Shown here: positions 35,325-43,227 of the stretch, piece by piece | Position numbering within the stretch: position 1 is the stretch's first letter | Layout of the letters: each line of letters opens with the position of its first letter | Assembly: GCA_964477035.1 (NCBI GenBank) | Contig: CAYZCW010000009.1 | Coordinates: forward strand, 53,226 to 117,225 | DNA from: SLSG01 sp964477035 | GTDB taxonomy: Bacteria; Bacteroidota; Bacteroidia; Bacteroidales; UBA7960 | DNA length: 64,000 nt | Reading direction: 5' to 3' | The notes under the pieces: model-generated | Database searches by the model: none | What the model was told of the DNA's origin: nothing | What the model saw: only the letters and a program-made list of their open reading frames with translations | Position numbers and translations under genes: made by a program

Positions 35325-36019
35325 GGTGCGGGGGTGTTTTGGGTGATCTGTTCGATGCGGCCGTCCTTCAGCCGGATGATGCGGCCGGCCACTGCCTGGG
35401 CCGTTTCCAGGTCGTGCGTCACCAGGATGACCGACAGCTCCTGCTCCCGGTTGAGTTGCCGGAGCAGGGCGATGATCTCGCCGGCCGTTTCGCTGTCGAG
35501 GTTGCCCGTAGGCTCGTCGGCCAGCAGCATGCGCGGTTTGTTGGCCAGGGCGCGGGCGATGGCCACCCTTTGGGTCTCGCCCCCCGACAGTTCATCGGGG
35601 CGGTGGGTGAGGCGCCCGGCCAGGCCGACCCCCTCCAGCAGCTCCTCGGCCCGCTGCCTGCGCTTCCTGCGGGGCAGTCCGCCGAAGGCGAGCGCCAGCT
35701 CCACGTTCTCCAGGGCATTGCGGGTGGTCACCAGGTTGAACGACTGGAAGATCATGCCCACCGAGAAGCGGCGGTGCAGGGCCATCTCCTGGCGGCTCAT
35801 GCCCCCCAGGTCCCTGCCCTCGAACAGGATGCTGCCCTTGCTGGGCCGGTCCAGGCCGCCGATCAGGTTCAGCAGGGTCGACTTGCCCGAGCCCGACTTG
35901 CCCACCAGGGCCAGCAGCTCGCCCTGCGGCATGTCGAACGTCACCTCCCTCAGGGCCGGGATGTCGATCCTCCCTTTGCGGTAGGTCTTGCCCAGGTCGT
36001 TCGTTTTCAGGATGCTCAT
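35321..36019 (-). CDS. ABC transporter ATP-binding protein (LolD/MacB class)
   Basis: 232 aa ATPase of the MacB/LolD class, partner of the permease downstream. Walker A GKSGSGKST, Q-loop MIFQSFNLV, signature LSGGETQRVAIARAL, Walker B MLLADEPTGNLD, H-loop VTHDLE. The start codon lies inside the variant word CCCCATCCGATGA. First gene of a two-gene operon; the M28-barrel gene is 31 bp upstream in the same direction. Confidence 0.94.
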   Translation of the reverse strand: MSILKTNDLGKTYRKGRIDIPALREVTFDMPQGELLALVGKSGSGKSTLLNLIGGLDRPSKGSILFEGRDLGGMSRQEMALHRRFSVGMIFQSFNLVTTRNALENVELALAFGGLPRRKRRQRAEELLEGVGLAGRLTHRPDELSGGETQRVAIARALANKPRMLLADEPTGNLDSETAGEIIALLRQLNREQELSVILVTHDLETAQAVAGRIIRLKDGRIEQITQNTPAP

Positions 36020-36028
36020 CGGATGGGG
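36016..36028 (-). repeat. Variant CCCCATCCGATGA word containing the ATPase start codon
   Basis: Minus strand CCCCATCCGATGA, identical to the copy at 31144 including the following GC. The ATG is the start codon of the ABC ATPase. Confidence 0.75.
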
Positions 36029-36050
36029 TTGTATTTTTTGGAGCCCCCGC

Positions 36051-37634
36051 TCAGAAGCGGTAGCCCAGGGTAAAGTAGGTGCCGCGGGTGGTGGCTTTTG
36101 GCAAGCCTTGCGGGGCGATGTCCGTCAGTCCGCTGCGCCAGGTGATTCCTGCGCGGACGCCCATCACTTCCAGGCCGAAGCCGAAGCTCAGCCCCCATTC
36201 CCCTTCGGGATGGGTGCCGCCCAGATCCAGCCCGTCCTCCCCGTCGCGGCCGGCAAAGCTGTGCCGGTAGTAACCACCTGCATTGACGAACAGGCGCCCC
36301 ATCTCCGCGGGTCCGCCTGCCAGGGTCAGGTTCAGATGGAGGGGCGCCATGAGGGAATGCCTGCGGTAGGTCCCTTCGGCCGAGCGGCTGGCGTGGCGGT
36401 CGTACAGCAGCTCCGGCTGCAGGGAGACCCTGCGGCCCAGGTGCAGCTCCAGAAACAGCCCTGCCCCCCAGGAGAAGGCCGTATTGGCCTGGTAGAAGTC
36501 CTCCGGAAACTCGTGGTAGCCCGAGCCGGTGTGAGTGAGCAGCCCGGCATGCAGCCGCGGCGCCTTCGGGTCCGCCATCCGGGCGAATGCCGGGGAAGGC
36601 GCCAGGGCGGGCGCGGTGGCGAATTCGCTCACCAGGTCATACAGGAAGAGGGTAATGCGGGCCATGCCCTGGTAGTCGAGCAAATCCCACGTATCCTCCG
36701 GTTTGTGGTAGGGCGATTTGGAGCCGGTGAACGCATGCGCGGCGGGGATGCCTTTCTCCCCGAACGGCCCCGTGTCGGTCCGCCGTGGAATCTCCGCCGT
36801 CATCCCCTTAATGCGCAGCCCGTGCCCGCCGGCCACCCTTGCGGCCAGTTCCCCGCCCCCTTGCAGGGTGCCCATGCCGGGCAGGTTCAGGCCGTTGTTG
36901 GCCTCGTACATGCCCACCATGTCGAGGCTGAACATGAACTGTATCTGATCATTGGGGATGAGCCCGTTTTGTTGCAGAAACTCCCGCGCCCCCAGCAGCC
37001 CACTCTCCTCCCCGTCGAAGGCGATGAACACCAGGCTGCGTCCGGCACGTTGCGGACTCTCTGCGAAGAGGCGCGCCAGCTCCATCACGGCGGCCGTGCC
37101 CGAGGCGTTGTCGTCCGCCCCGGGGAAGATGACCCTTTCACCGTCTTTCAGCTGGTAGCCCAGGTGGTCGTAATGGGCTCCGATCACGATGTACTCGTCC
37201 GTCAGGGCGGGATCGCTCCCGGGCAGGTAGCCCACCACATTGACCGCCGGCACCCAGGCCAGCCCGATGCGCAGGTCCAAGGGCTGAAAAAAGTCCTCTC
37301 CCAGGGGCCGCAGCCCCGCCTCTTCGAATTGCCGGGCGATATAATGCTTTGCCCGCACCTTGCCTTCGGTCCCCAGCCCGCGCCCCTCCATGGAGTCGGC
37401 CGCCAGGGTGGCCACGTGGGTCTGCAGCCTCTCGGCCAGGGAGGGCAGCTCGCGGACCTCCCCCAGGGCGGCCGGGGGTTGTGGGATGGCCGGATCGGTT
37501 GCCCGGGCACCCGCTGCGGGGGCTTTCAGGGCTTCGGCCGTGCGGGGCCCTTCACCAAAAGCCTGGCGTCCTGCCGGACCGGCCAGGAGGCAAAAAATCA
37601 GGAAATACGGGATAAGCGGTCGGAACAAAGGCAT
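36051..37634 (-). CDS. M28 aminopeptidase fused to a C-terminal outer-membrane beta-barrel
   Basis: 527 aa with a signal peptide (residues 1-26). The M28 domain has His154, Asp174, Glu209/Glu210, Asp238 and His310 in canonical contexts (GAHYDHLG, GADDNASG, FDGEESG, SLDMVG, PYHKPEDT). From about residue 361 the sequence changes to alternating aromatic strands with short turns (LFLELHLGRRVSLQPELLY, LFVNAGGYYRHSF) and ends YFTLGYRF with a terminal Phe, as in PorT/OMP_b-brl-type barrels. It thus looks like a peptidase tethered by its own small barrel. Confidence 0.82.
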   Translation of the reverse strand: MPLFRPLIPYFLIFCLLAGPAGRQAFGEGPRTAEALKAPAAGARATDPAIPQPPAALGEVRELPSLAERLQTHVATLAADSMEGRGLGTEGKVRAKHYIARQFEEAGLRPLGEDFFQPLDLRIGLAWVPAVNVVGYLPGSDPALTDEYIVIGAHYDHLGYQLKDGERVIFPGADDNASGTAAVMELARLFAESPQRAGRSLVFIAFDGEESGLLGAREFLQQNGLIPNDQIQFMFSLDMVGMYEANNGLNLPGMGTLQGGGELAARVAGGHGLRIKGMTAEIPRRTDTGPFGEKGIPAAHAFTGSKSPYHKPEDTWDLLDYQGMARITLFLYDLVSEFATAPALAPSPAFARMADPKAPRLHAGLLTHTGSGYHEFPEDFYQANTAFSWGAGLFLELHLGRRVSLQPELLYDRHASRSAEGTYRRHSLMAPLHLNLTLAGGPAEMGRLFVNAGGYYRHSFAGRDGEDGLDLGGTHPEGEWGLSFGFGLEVMGVRAGITWRSGLTDIAPQGLPKATTRGTYFTLGYRF

Positions 37635-37739
37635 GTATGTGAGGGAATTGATTCGGGCATGAAATTAGGTAAAATCCACGAAAAAAATCCCTTCAAAAAA
37701 AATCCGGTCCCCGGTTCACCCGGTCCACGCGGCTGTGGA

Positions 37740-38609
37740 TCAGGTCCCGCCGACAACCAGCCTGGCCGTGCGGCAGCCCTGGGCATCGGTGAGCGACAGC
37801 AGGTAGAGTCCCGGATGCAGGCCGCTGACGTCCAGCACCCACTCCCCGGACGGGCCGTCCGCCGGGCCGTAGGTGCGTACGGGCAGCCCGCTGAGGTTGT
37901 ACAGCACCATTCTGAAGGGCGTCCCGTCCGGGCCGCCGGCCGACAGCCGGACCCGGTCCCGGGCCGGGTTGGGGTGCAGCTGCAGGTCCTCCTGCCGCGT
38001 GTTCCCGCCGGCAAAGGGGCTGTGGTTTCCCGTGCTGCGGTCCAGCTTCAGGGTGGAGGTCCACTTATGGGAAGGCCCCTCCACCACGTAGGAATGGGTG
38101 GCGATCACGGAGCCGTGCATGGGATCCATGTACGTGACCATCGTTCCTGCCAGCCCGGTGCCGACCAGAAAGTGGCCGCCCCCGCCGGTCCACCCCCAGC
38201 GGATCACAAAAGGCCGCTTGCCTTTGATCTCTGCTTCGGTCTCCGGGAGGGAGAGGGCGGAGAACTGAAAGTCCGTGAACAGGTTCCCGAAATGCCATAG
38301 GATGTCCTCGATGCTGCCGGGCGTGCCCTGCAGGTAGTTCCAGTGATTGCACGAGCGGTTGCAGCAGTGGTTGCTGCCGAAGTTGTGCCAGGTGGCCGTG
38401 GTGCGCGTGTATTCGGCGATCTCGCATTGCTGCACCTCCACGCCCTGGAAGGCCAGCATGCTCTGGGACACGGCCGCCCAGCACCACTGGCTCATCTCCT
38501 GGAACACCACCGGCACATCCAGCTGCTGTGCCCCGGCCGGTTTCACGGCGGACCCTGCCAGCATGGCGGCCAGCAGGGCGGCGGCCCAAATTGAATTTCT
38601 TGTTTTCAT
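37740..38609 (-). CDS. Papain-like cysteine protease with T9SS sorting domain
   Basis: 289 aa from the ATG at 38609, with a signal peptide ending at AGA (about residue 27). The catalytic triad of a C39/C70-type papain-like protease is visible: Cys43 in QWCWAA, His146 in GGGHFLVG and Asp162 in YMDP. A Cys/His-rich insert (HCCNRSCNHW, 81-90) lies between. The last 75 residues (LHPNPARDRVRL...GLYLLSL...) form a type A T9SS C-terminal domain, so the enzyme is exported through the type IX system to the surface. Confidence 0.85.
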   Translation of the reverse strand: MKTRNSIWAAALLAAMLAGSAVKPAGAQQLDVPVVFQEMSQWCWAAVSQSMLAFQGVEVQQCEIAEYTRTTATWHNFGSNHCCNRSCNHWNYLQGTPGSIEDILWHFGNLFTDFQFSALSLPETEAEIKGKRPFVIRWGWTGGGGHFLVGTGLAGTMVTYMDPMHGSVIATHSYVVEGPSHKWTSTLKLDRSTGNHSPFAGGNTRQEDLQLHPNPARDRVRLSAGGPDGTPFRMVLYNLSGLPVRTYGPADGPSGEWVLDVSGLHPGLYLLSLTDAQGCRTARLVVGGT

Positions 38610-38676
38610 GGGATAAAAAAGATTGCACTTCCGGCACCCCGGCAAGCCCGGGGCAGGCAACGGCCGGCCGTCGGAT

Positions 38677-39405
38677 TTATGGAAGCGTTTTGAGCCGGAT
38701 CAGCAGTTCCTCCACGGTCAGGGGCCCGCCGGCATCATCCAGCCCGGAGTCAAACTTGGTAGTCTGGAGCGGCAGCACCGTCGGGGCGCTGGCATCCTGC
38801 CCTTCCCAGAAGAGCAGGCAGTCCACCCCCAGGGAGTACACCCTCAGGATGGCCGTACCCTTCTTTGGTGCGCTCCCGCCGGGGACCGCCGTTTCCGGCA
38901 GCTGCCCCGCCAGCCCGGACAGGCCGATGGCCGCCAGTGCCCAGCCATCTCCCTCCGGCACCACCGCGGCCATCAGTGCCGCCTTTTCCCCGTTGCGGAT
39001 GCTGACCAGCCATTCGCCCGTGGCCAGCAGCCCGGCGGGCTTTCCGGCTTCGTAGTCCCGGATGGTTTCTTCGTACACCGTATAGACCGGGTAAGCCCTT
39101 TCGGGGACCGCCCGGCCGAAGTCACGCCCACTCCCGAAGCCAAAACCGGCCTCCTGTCCCGGGGGAATGTGTTCGAGAAATAGGGCGAGGTCTTTTTGGA
39201 CGGCCGCCATCACCTCCGAAGCCGTGGCGGCGTCCGGGGCGGGTGTGTCCTGCCGGGGCGGCCCGCCGGCCGCCGCCTGGCCCGCGGGAAGCAGGAAGAA
39301 CAGGCCGGTGAGCAGGGCTGTTAGGCGGCCGGCTCGGGTGTGCCGCGTGCCATGGCCCATGCAGGTGCCCCCTTCCGCCCCGGGTGATGCTTGTCTTGTT
39401 TTCAT
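38677..39405 (-). CDS. Secreted hypothetical protein
   Basis: 242 aa from the ATG at 39405; an ATG at 39360 (227 aa) gives a more typical signal peptide (LTALLTGLFFLLPAGQAAA). The mature part has no recognised domain; it contains AYPVYTVYEETIRDYEAG and GEWLVSI segments that suggest a small alpha/beta domain. Divergent from the DUF2254 gene. A possible 26-codon leader reading frame (39420-39500) starts in a variant CCATCCGATGA word upstream. Confidence 0.6.
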   Translation of the reverse strand: MKTRQASPGAEGGTCMGHGTRHTRAGRLTALLTGLFFLLPAGQAAAGGPPRQDTPAPDAATASEVMAAVQKDLALFLEHIPPGQEAGFGFGSGRDFGRAVPERAYPVYTVYEETIRDYEAGKPAGLLATGEWLVSIRNGEKAALMAAVVPEGDGWALAAIGLSGLAGQLPETAVPGGSAPKKGTAILRVYSLGVDCLLFWEGQDASAPTVLPLQTTKFDSGLDDAGGPLTVEELLIRLKTLP

Positions 39406-39419
39406 GGTCGGATCAGCAA

Positions 39420-39500
39420 TCAGGGGTAAAACGGATGAAAATGGCTTACATGTATCAAGAATCGCACCAAAACCGATGAATTTGTCGTACATTGGATCAT
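39420..39500 (-). other. Possible 26-codon upstream reading frame
   Basis: Minus-strand frame starting at the ATG in CACCATCCGATGA (39497-39509) and ending 15 nt before the ATG of the secreted hypothetical gene. The peptide (MIQCTTNSSVLVRFL...) shows no known motif. It could be a leader peptide or chance. Confidence 0.25.
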
Positions 39501-39546
39501 CGGATGGTGTTTTTCGCCCAGGGCCGCAGCGCCCCATCCGACGATC
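39495..39546. repeat. Inverted pair of CATCCGAYGATC words between divergent genes
   Basis: GATCATCGGATGG (39495-39507) faces CCATCCGACGATC (39534-39546): 12 of 13 positions complementary, with a 26 nt spacer. The right arm is part of the exact 13-mer CCCCATCCGACGA (39532-39544), 20 nt upstream of the DUF2254 ATG; the left arm is a variant upstream of the minus-strand gene. Confidence 0.75.
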
Positions 39547-39564
39547 ATAAAAAACACAAGCGAC

Positions 39565-40866
39565 ATGCAGAAGATCCTGTACCTCTGGGAGGAGCTGAAG
39601 GCCAGCTTCTGGTTCCTGCCCCTTCTGATCATCCTGTTCGGGGTGGGCGCCGCCTATGCCCTGGTCTGGGCGGACCACCTGACGGGCTACCGTCCGGCGG
39701 GCTTTTTGCAATACCTGTTTCCGGGCAGCGTGGACTCGGCCCGCAGCGTGCTGGGCATCATCGCCGGGGCCATGATCGGGGTGGCCGGCACGGTGTTCTC
39801 GATCACCCTGGTGGCGCTGACCCTTGCCTCGGGCCAGCTGGGCTCCCGGCTGCTGCGCAACTTCATGTACGACAAGCTCAACCAGGTCGTGCTGGGCGTG
39901 TACGTGTCGACCTTCGTCTACTGCCTGCTGGTGCTCAATGCCGTGAAAGAGAACGAGGCGCTGGTGTTCGTGCCCGCCATCTCGGTCTTCGTGGCCATGG
40001 CGGCGGCGGTGGCGGGCATCATCCTGCTCATCGTGTTCATCCACCACATCTCTGTCAGCATACAGTCGGACAAAGTCATCTCGGACATCAGCGACGGCAT
40101 GGCGGGCAGCATGGAGAAGCTGTTCCCGGCGGACATCGGGGAAGGGGAGGAGACACCCCGTGGGGAGGAAGAAGCCGCCAAGGCGGACTATCCGCACCGG
40201 CGGGACGTCTTATGCGACAAGGGCGGTTACCTGCAGTCGGTCGACAGCGACGCCCTGCTGGCGCTGGCCAGCGGGAACGACTGGATCGTGGAGCTTCGCG
40301 ACCGCCCGGGCGACTTTTTGGTAAAGGGCCTTTGCCTGTGCCGGGTCTACAGCCGGGAGCCCATGGACGAGGGGCTGGATGACGGCCTGCGCCGGGCCTT
40401 CATTACGGGCAAGGTGCGCACCCCCTTGCAGGACGCCGAGTTCTCCATCCACCAGATGGTGGAGGTGGCCAGCCGCGCGCTGAGTCCCGGGGTGAACGAC
40501 CCCTACACCGCCATCGCCTGCATCGACAACCTCAGCGCGGTGATGTGCCACCTGGCCGGGGCGCGCTTCCCTTCGCGCTGCCGTTACGACCCGGAGGGGC
40601 GGCTGCGGGTGGTGGCCGACAGCCTGAAGTTCTCCGGCATGATGGACGCTGCCTTCAACCAGATCCGCCAGTACGGGGAGGGGAGTCCCTCGGTGCTCAT
40701 CCGGCTCATGGAGGCCCTGGCCCGCGTGTCCCGGTTTGCCCGGCAGGACAACCGGAAAAAAGAAGTGCGGCGCCATGCGGAGATGGTGCTGGCAGCCGCC
40801 CGCCGTTCCTTCAGGGAGCCTTGCGACCTGAAAGACATGGAGGAGCGTTTCGCCCGGTCGTTTTAA
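39565..40866 (+). CDS. DUF2254 family membrane protein
   Basis: 433 aa. Four transmembrane helices in the first 165 residues (FWFLPLLIILFGVGAAYALVW, SVLGIIAGAMIGVAGTVFSITLVAL, VVLGVYVSTFVYCLLVL, AISVFVAMAAAVAGIILLIVFI) followed by a soluble domain with SRALSPGVNDPYTAIACID, the DUF2254 hallmark. Function unknown. Its stop codon overlaps that of the convergent DUF4932 gene. Confidence 0.88.
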   Translation: MQKILYLWEELKASFWFLPLLIILFGVGAAYALVWADHLTGYRPAGFLQYLFPGSVDSARSVLGIIAGAMIGVAGTVFSITLVALTLASGQLGSRLLRNFMYDKLNQVVLGVYVSTFVYCLLVLNAVKENEALVFVPAISVFVAMAAAVAGIILLIVFIHHISVSIQSDKVISDISDGMAGSMEKLFPADIGEGEETPRGEEEAAKADYPHRRDVLCDKGGYLQSVDSDALLALASGNDWIVELRDRPGDFLVKGLCLCRVYSREPMDEGLDDGLRRAFITGKVRTPLQDAEFSIHQMVEVASRALSPGVNDPYTAIACIDNLSAVMCHLAGARFPSRCRYDPEGRLRVVADSLKFSGMMDAAFNQIRQYGEGSPSVLIRLMEALARVSRFARQDNRKKEVRRHAEMVLAAARRSFREPCDLKDMEERFARSF

Positions 40867-41963
40867 CGGCCGAACACCGCCAGCAGCCGGGGGTAGAAAT
40901 CCCTTATCGTCGGATAGGCCACGCGTTGCTGCTCGTAGACCTCCAGCTCCCGGCACAGGTCTTCCACGTGGACGAAGCCCCAGGCCAGCTCCCTGTCGAG
41001 CACTTCGCGGGCCGCCTCCGGCCCGTACACCCTTTCGGTGAGGCGGGCGGTCACCGCCCGGATGATGTGTTCGTTGATGGTGGTGGTCCAGGAGGTGTAG
41101 CCCCTGGCGGCCATGGCCTCCCGGATCTCTTCGAAGCGGTGTTCGCTCCCGGCGGCCAGTTCTTCGAACGCGTCGGTGAGCGGGTTGATGAAGGAGTGGC
41201 TGAACTCATGCCAGATCAGGTAGCGCAGTCCTTCCAGATTGGGCTCCCGGAAGTCGCTGCCCCCGATCACCGCATACAGCTCCAGTCCGCCGCCCTCTGC
41301 CGGCAGCCGCAGTCCGTAGTTGCCCTCGAACAGGGGGGAGAGGATCATGTGGTAGCCGGCCTGCTCCATGCCGTAATAGTCCTCGATGTCGGCCACGAAA
41401 TCCCTTTGGGCGAGGATGTCCGCGGCCTGGTCGATCATGCCGCGGAAGCGGCCCTGGTTGCGTGCAAAGAAGCCGTTGATGTCGGCCTGCACGGCATAGT
41501 CCCTCAAGGCCTTCAGGAAGCGGTCCGTGCTGTCGCGGTCGCCCGTGAACAGGGCGATGGTTCGCTCCTGCAGGGGATGCACCTCATGGAGCGCCGGCGC
41601 ATCCGACAAGTGGATCATGTAAAAGGGCGGGATGTCGACATACAGTCCCCTCCGGCTGAACAGCCGGAACAGCCTGACCGCCTCGTGGTCCGCCTGCCCC
41701 CTGAAGTGGCGTCGCATGGCCCGTTTATAGGGGGTGTTGTACTTCACGATGTTGTGGAAGCCGGCGTTCATCCCGACCGAGGCCAGCAGCTCCAGGCGGG
41801 GGTCGACACGCAGCTGCACGCGTCCCACTGTGGCGGTCAGGGCCGTGGTGGGCTGGTCGTTGGGCCGGGTCTTTTTGTGTCCGGGCAGGGTAAGGAGCAG
41901 GATGGCGGCGATGACGCCCGCGGCCAGCAGGGTGATGATCTTGATGGGAAGGGAGGATCTCAT
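40863..41963 (-). CDS. DUF4932 family membrane-anchored putative metalloprotease
   Basis: 366 aa from the ATG at 41963. One N-terminal helix (IITLLAAGVIAAILLLTL) anchors a periplasmic domain with a zincin-type HEFSH motif in YLIWHEFSHSFINPL, and a later NEHIIRAVTARL segment, as in DUF4932 proteins. Probably a metallopeptidase; no substrate known. It lies 1 bp from the carbonic anhydrase stop, so they are likely co-transcribed. Confidence 0.8.
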   Translation of the reverse strand: MRSSLPIKIITLLAAGVIAAILLLTLPGHKKTRPNDQPTTALTATVGRVQLRVDPRLELLASVGMNAGFHNIVKYNTPYKRAMRRHFRGQADHEAVRLFRLFSRRGLYVDIPPFYMIHLSDAPALHEVHPLQERTIALFTGDRDSTDRFLKALRDYAVQADINGFFARNQGRFRGMIDQAADILAQRDFVADIEDYYGMEQAGYHMILSPLFEGNYGLRLPAEGGGLELYAVIGGSDFREPNLEGLRYLIWHEFSHSFINPLTDAFEELAAGSEHRFEEIREAMAARGYTSWTTTINEHIIRAVTARLTERVYGPEAAREVLDRELAWGFVHVEDLCRELEVYEQQRVAYPTIRDFYPRLLAVFGR

Positions 41964-41964
41964 A

Positions 41965-42591
41965 TCAGGTGATGCGGTAGATTTCCATGATCTTCTGAAG
42001 GATGCGGTCGAAGTCGATTTGCAGGTCGGTGAGGCGCCCCGTGCGGATGTCGAACACCCAGCCGTGCACCTGGAAGGGGCGCTCCCTGTAGGCCCGCTGC
42101 ACATCGGGCGTCTTGATGATGTTCACGCACTGCTCCTGCACGTTCAGCTCCACCAGCCGGTCGTAGCGCTTTTCCGGGTCCGGGATGGCATCCAGCTCCC
42201 TTTGGTGCAGGCGGTACACGTCGCGGATGTTGCGCAGCCAGGGGTTGAGGAGGCCCAGGTCGGCCGGTTCCATGGCCGCCTTCACCCCCCCGCAGTTGTA
42301 GTGGCCGCAGACCACCACGTGCGAGACCTTCAGGTGGCTCACCGCGTAGGCCACCACCGACATGGCGCTCAGGTCCGTGTTGGGCACCATATTGGCGATG
42401 TTGCGGTGCACGAAGACCTCCCCGGGCTGCAGGCCCATGAGCTCTTCGGCCGACACCCGGCTGTCGGAGCATCCGACGTAAAGAATCCCGGGCTTCTGCC
42501 CCCCGGCGAGCTTCCGGAAGTAGTCCGGATCCGCTGCAATCTTGCGGCCGATCCACTCCCTGTTGTTTTCGAAAATGCGGCTGATCTCCAT
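41965..42591 (-). CDS. Beta-class carbonic anhydrase
   Basis: 208 aa from the ATG at 42591. Zinc ligands Cys41, His97 and Cys100 and the Asp43-Arg45 dyad (CSDSR, CGHYNCGG) are intact, as is VHRNIANMVP. It interconverts CO2 and bicarbonate. Length matches Can-type beta enzymes. Followed 1 bp later by the DUF4932 gene. Confidence 0.95.
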   Translation of the reverse strand: MEISRIFENNREWIGRKIAADPDYFRKLAGGQKPGILYVGCSDSRVSAEELMGLQPGEVFVHRNIANMVPNTDLSAMSVVAYAVSHLKVSHVVVCGHYNCGGVKAAMEPADLGLLNPWLRNIRDVYRLHQRELDAIPDPEKRYDRLVELNVQEQCVNIIKTPDVQRAYRERPFQVHGWVFDIRTGRLTDLQIDFDRILQKIMEIYRIT

Positions 42592-42631
42592 ATCTGCTGG
42601 GTTCGTCGGCGCAAAGATACGCAAGCCCGGC

Positions 42632-43168
42632 TTATTCCAACAGGGTTTTCAGCTTCTGCAGGCCATAATCCAGGTCGGAGCCAATGGCCTCCTCCATGTC
42701 CATGACCAGCAAAAACAGGTTCATCGGATAGTTCATCCTGCCGGTGAAGCCCCAGCGGACCCGGGTCTGTTCGGGGCCGAGCTCTTCGGTGATGAGGTAG
42801 GTATCGCTTTCCGACTTGAATGGTTTGATGAAGCGCAGGCGGGTGTCCATGCGGTGGCCATCTGTGACGGCGGTGATCTCCTGCTCGCCCTCTCCGACAT
42901 CCTTATTGCCCTTCCAGGCAGAGATGAAGCCCACCGTGCCGTCGGTGCCGCTGTAGGTGAACTCCTGGCCGGGATCCAACTCGGTCCATTTGCTGTAGAC
43001 GTTCTGGTTGCGCAGCAGGCTGACGTAATCGAACACCTCCTGCCGCGGCCTGTCGATCACCACGCTGCGTTCCACGGCGTAGTCCTTCTTGACGAACAGG
43101 GCCGTGACGAGCGGGATGGCGATCACAATCGCGATCACAATGAGGACGATTTTCAGTGCTTTTTTCAT
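42632..43168 (-). CDS. SRPBCC (START-like) family protein
   Basis: 178 aa. An N-terminal transmembrane helix (KIVLIVIAIVIAIPLVTALF) is followed by a START-like domain: VERSVVIDRPRQEVFDYVS at its start and MEEAIGSDLDYGLQKLKTLLE as the C-terminal helix. Such polyketide-cyclase/dehydrase-like proteins bind hydrophobic ligands; function unknown here. Confidence 0.82.
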   Translation of the reverse strand: MKKALKIVLIVIAIVIAIPLVTALFVKKDYAVERSVVIDRPRQEVFDYVSLLRNQNVYSKWTELDPGQEFTYSGTDGTVGFISAWKGNKDVGEGEQEITAVTDGHRMDTRLRFIKPFKSESDTYLITEELGPEQTRVRWGFTGRMNYPMNLFLLVMDMEEAIGSDLDYGLQKLKTLLE

Positions 43169-43227
43169 GTTTGATGGTTTTGTGGGTTAATGATTCAGTA
43201 GACAATAAAGATAGCGCAAAAGCCGGT

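Noticed and set aside
40904..42482. Partial matches to the word (CCTATCCGACGA near 40904, GCATCCGACG near 42472)
   Set aside because: They encode conserved residues in DUF4932 and carbonic anhydrase (AYPT, CSDSR) and lack parts of the word.
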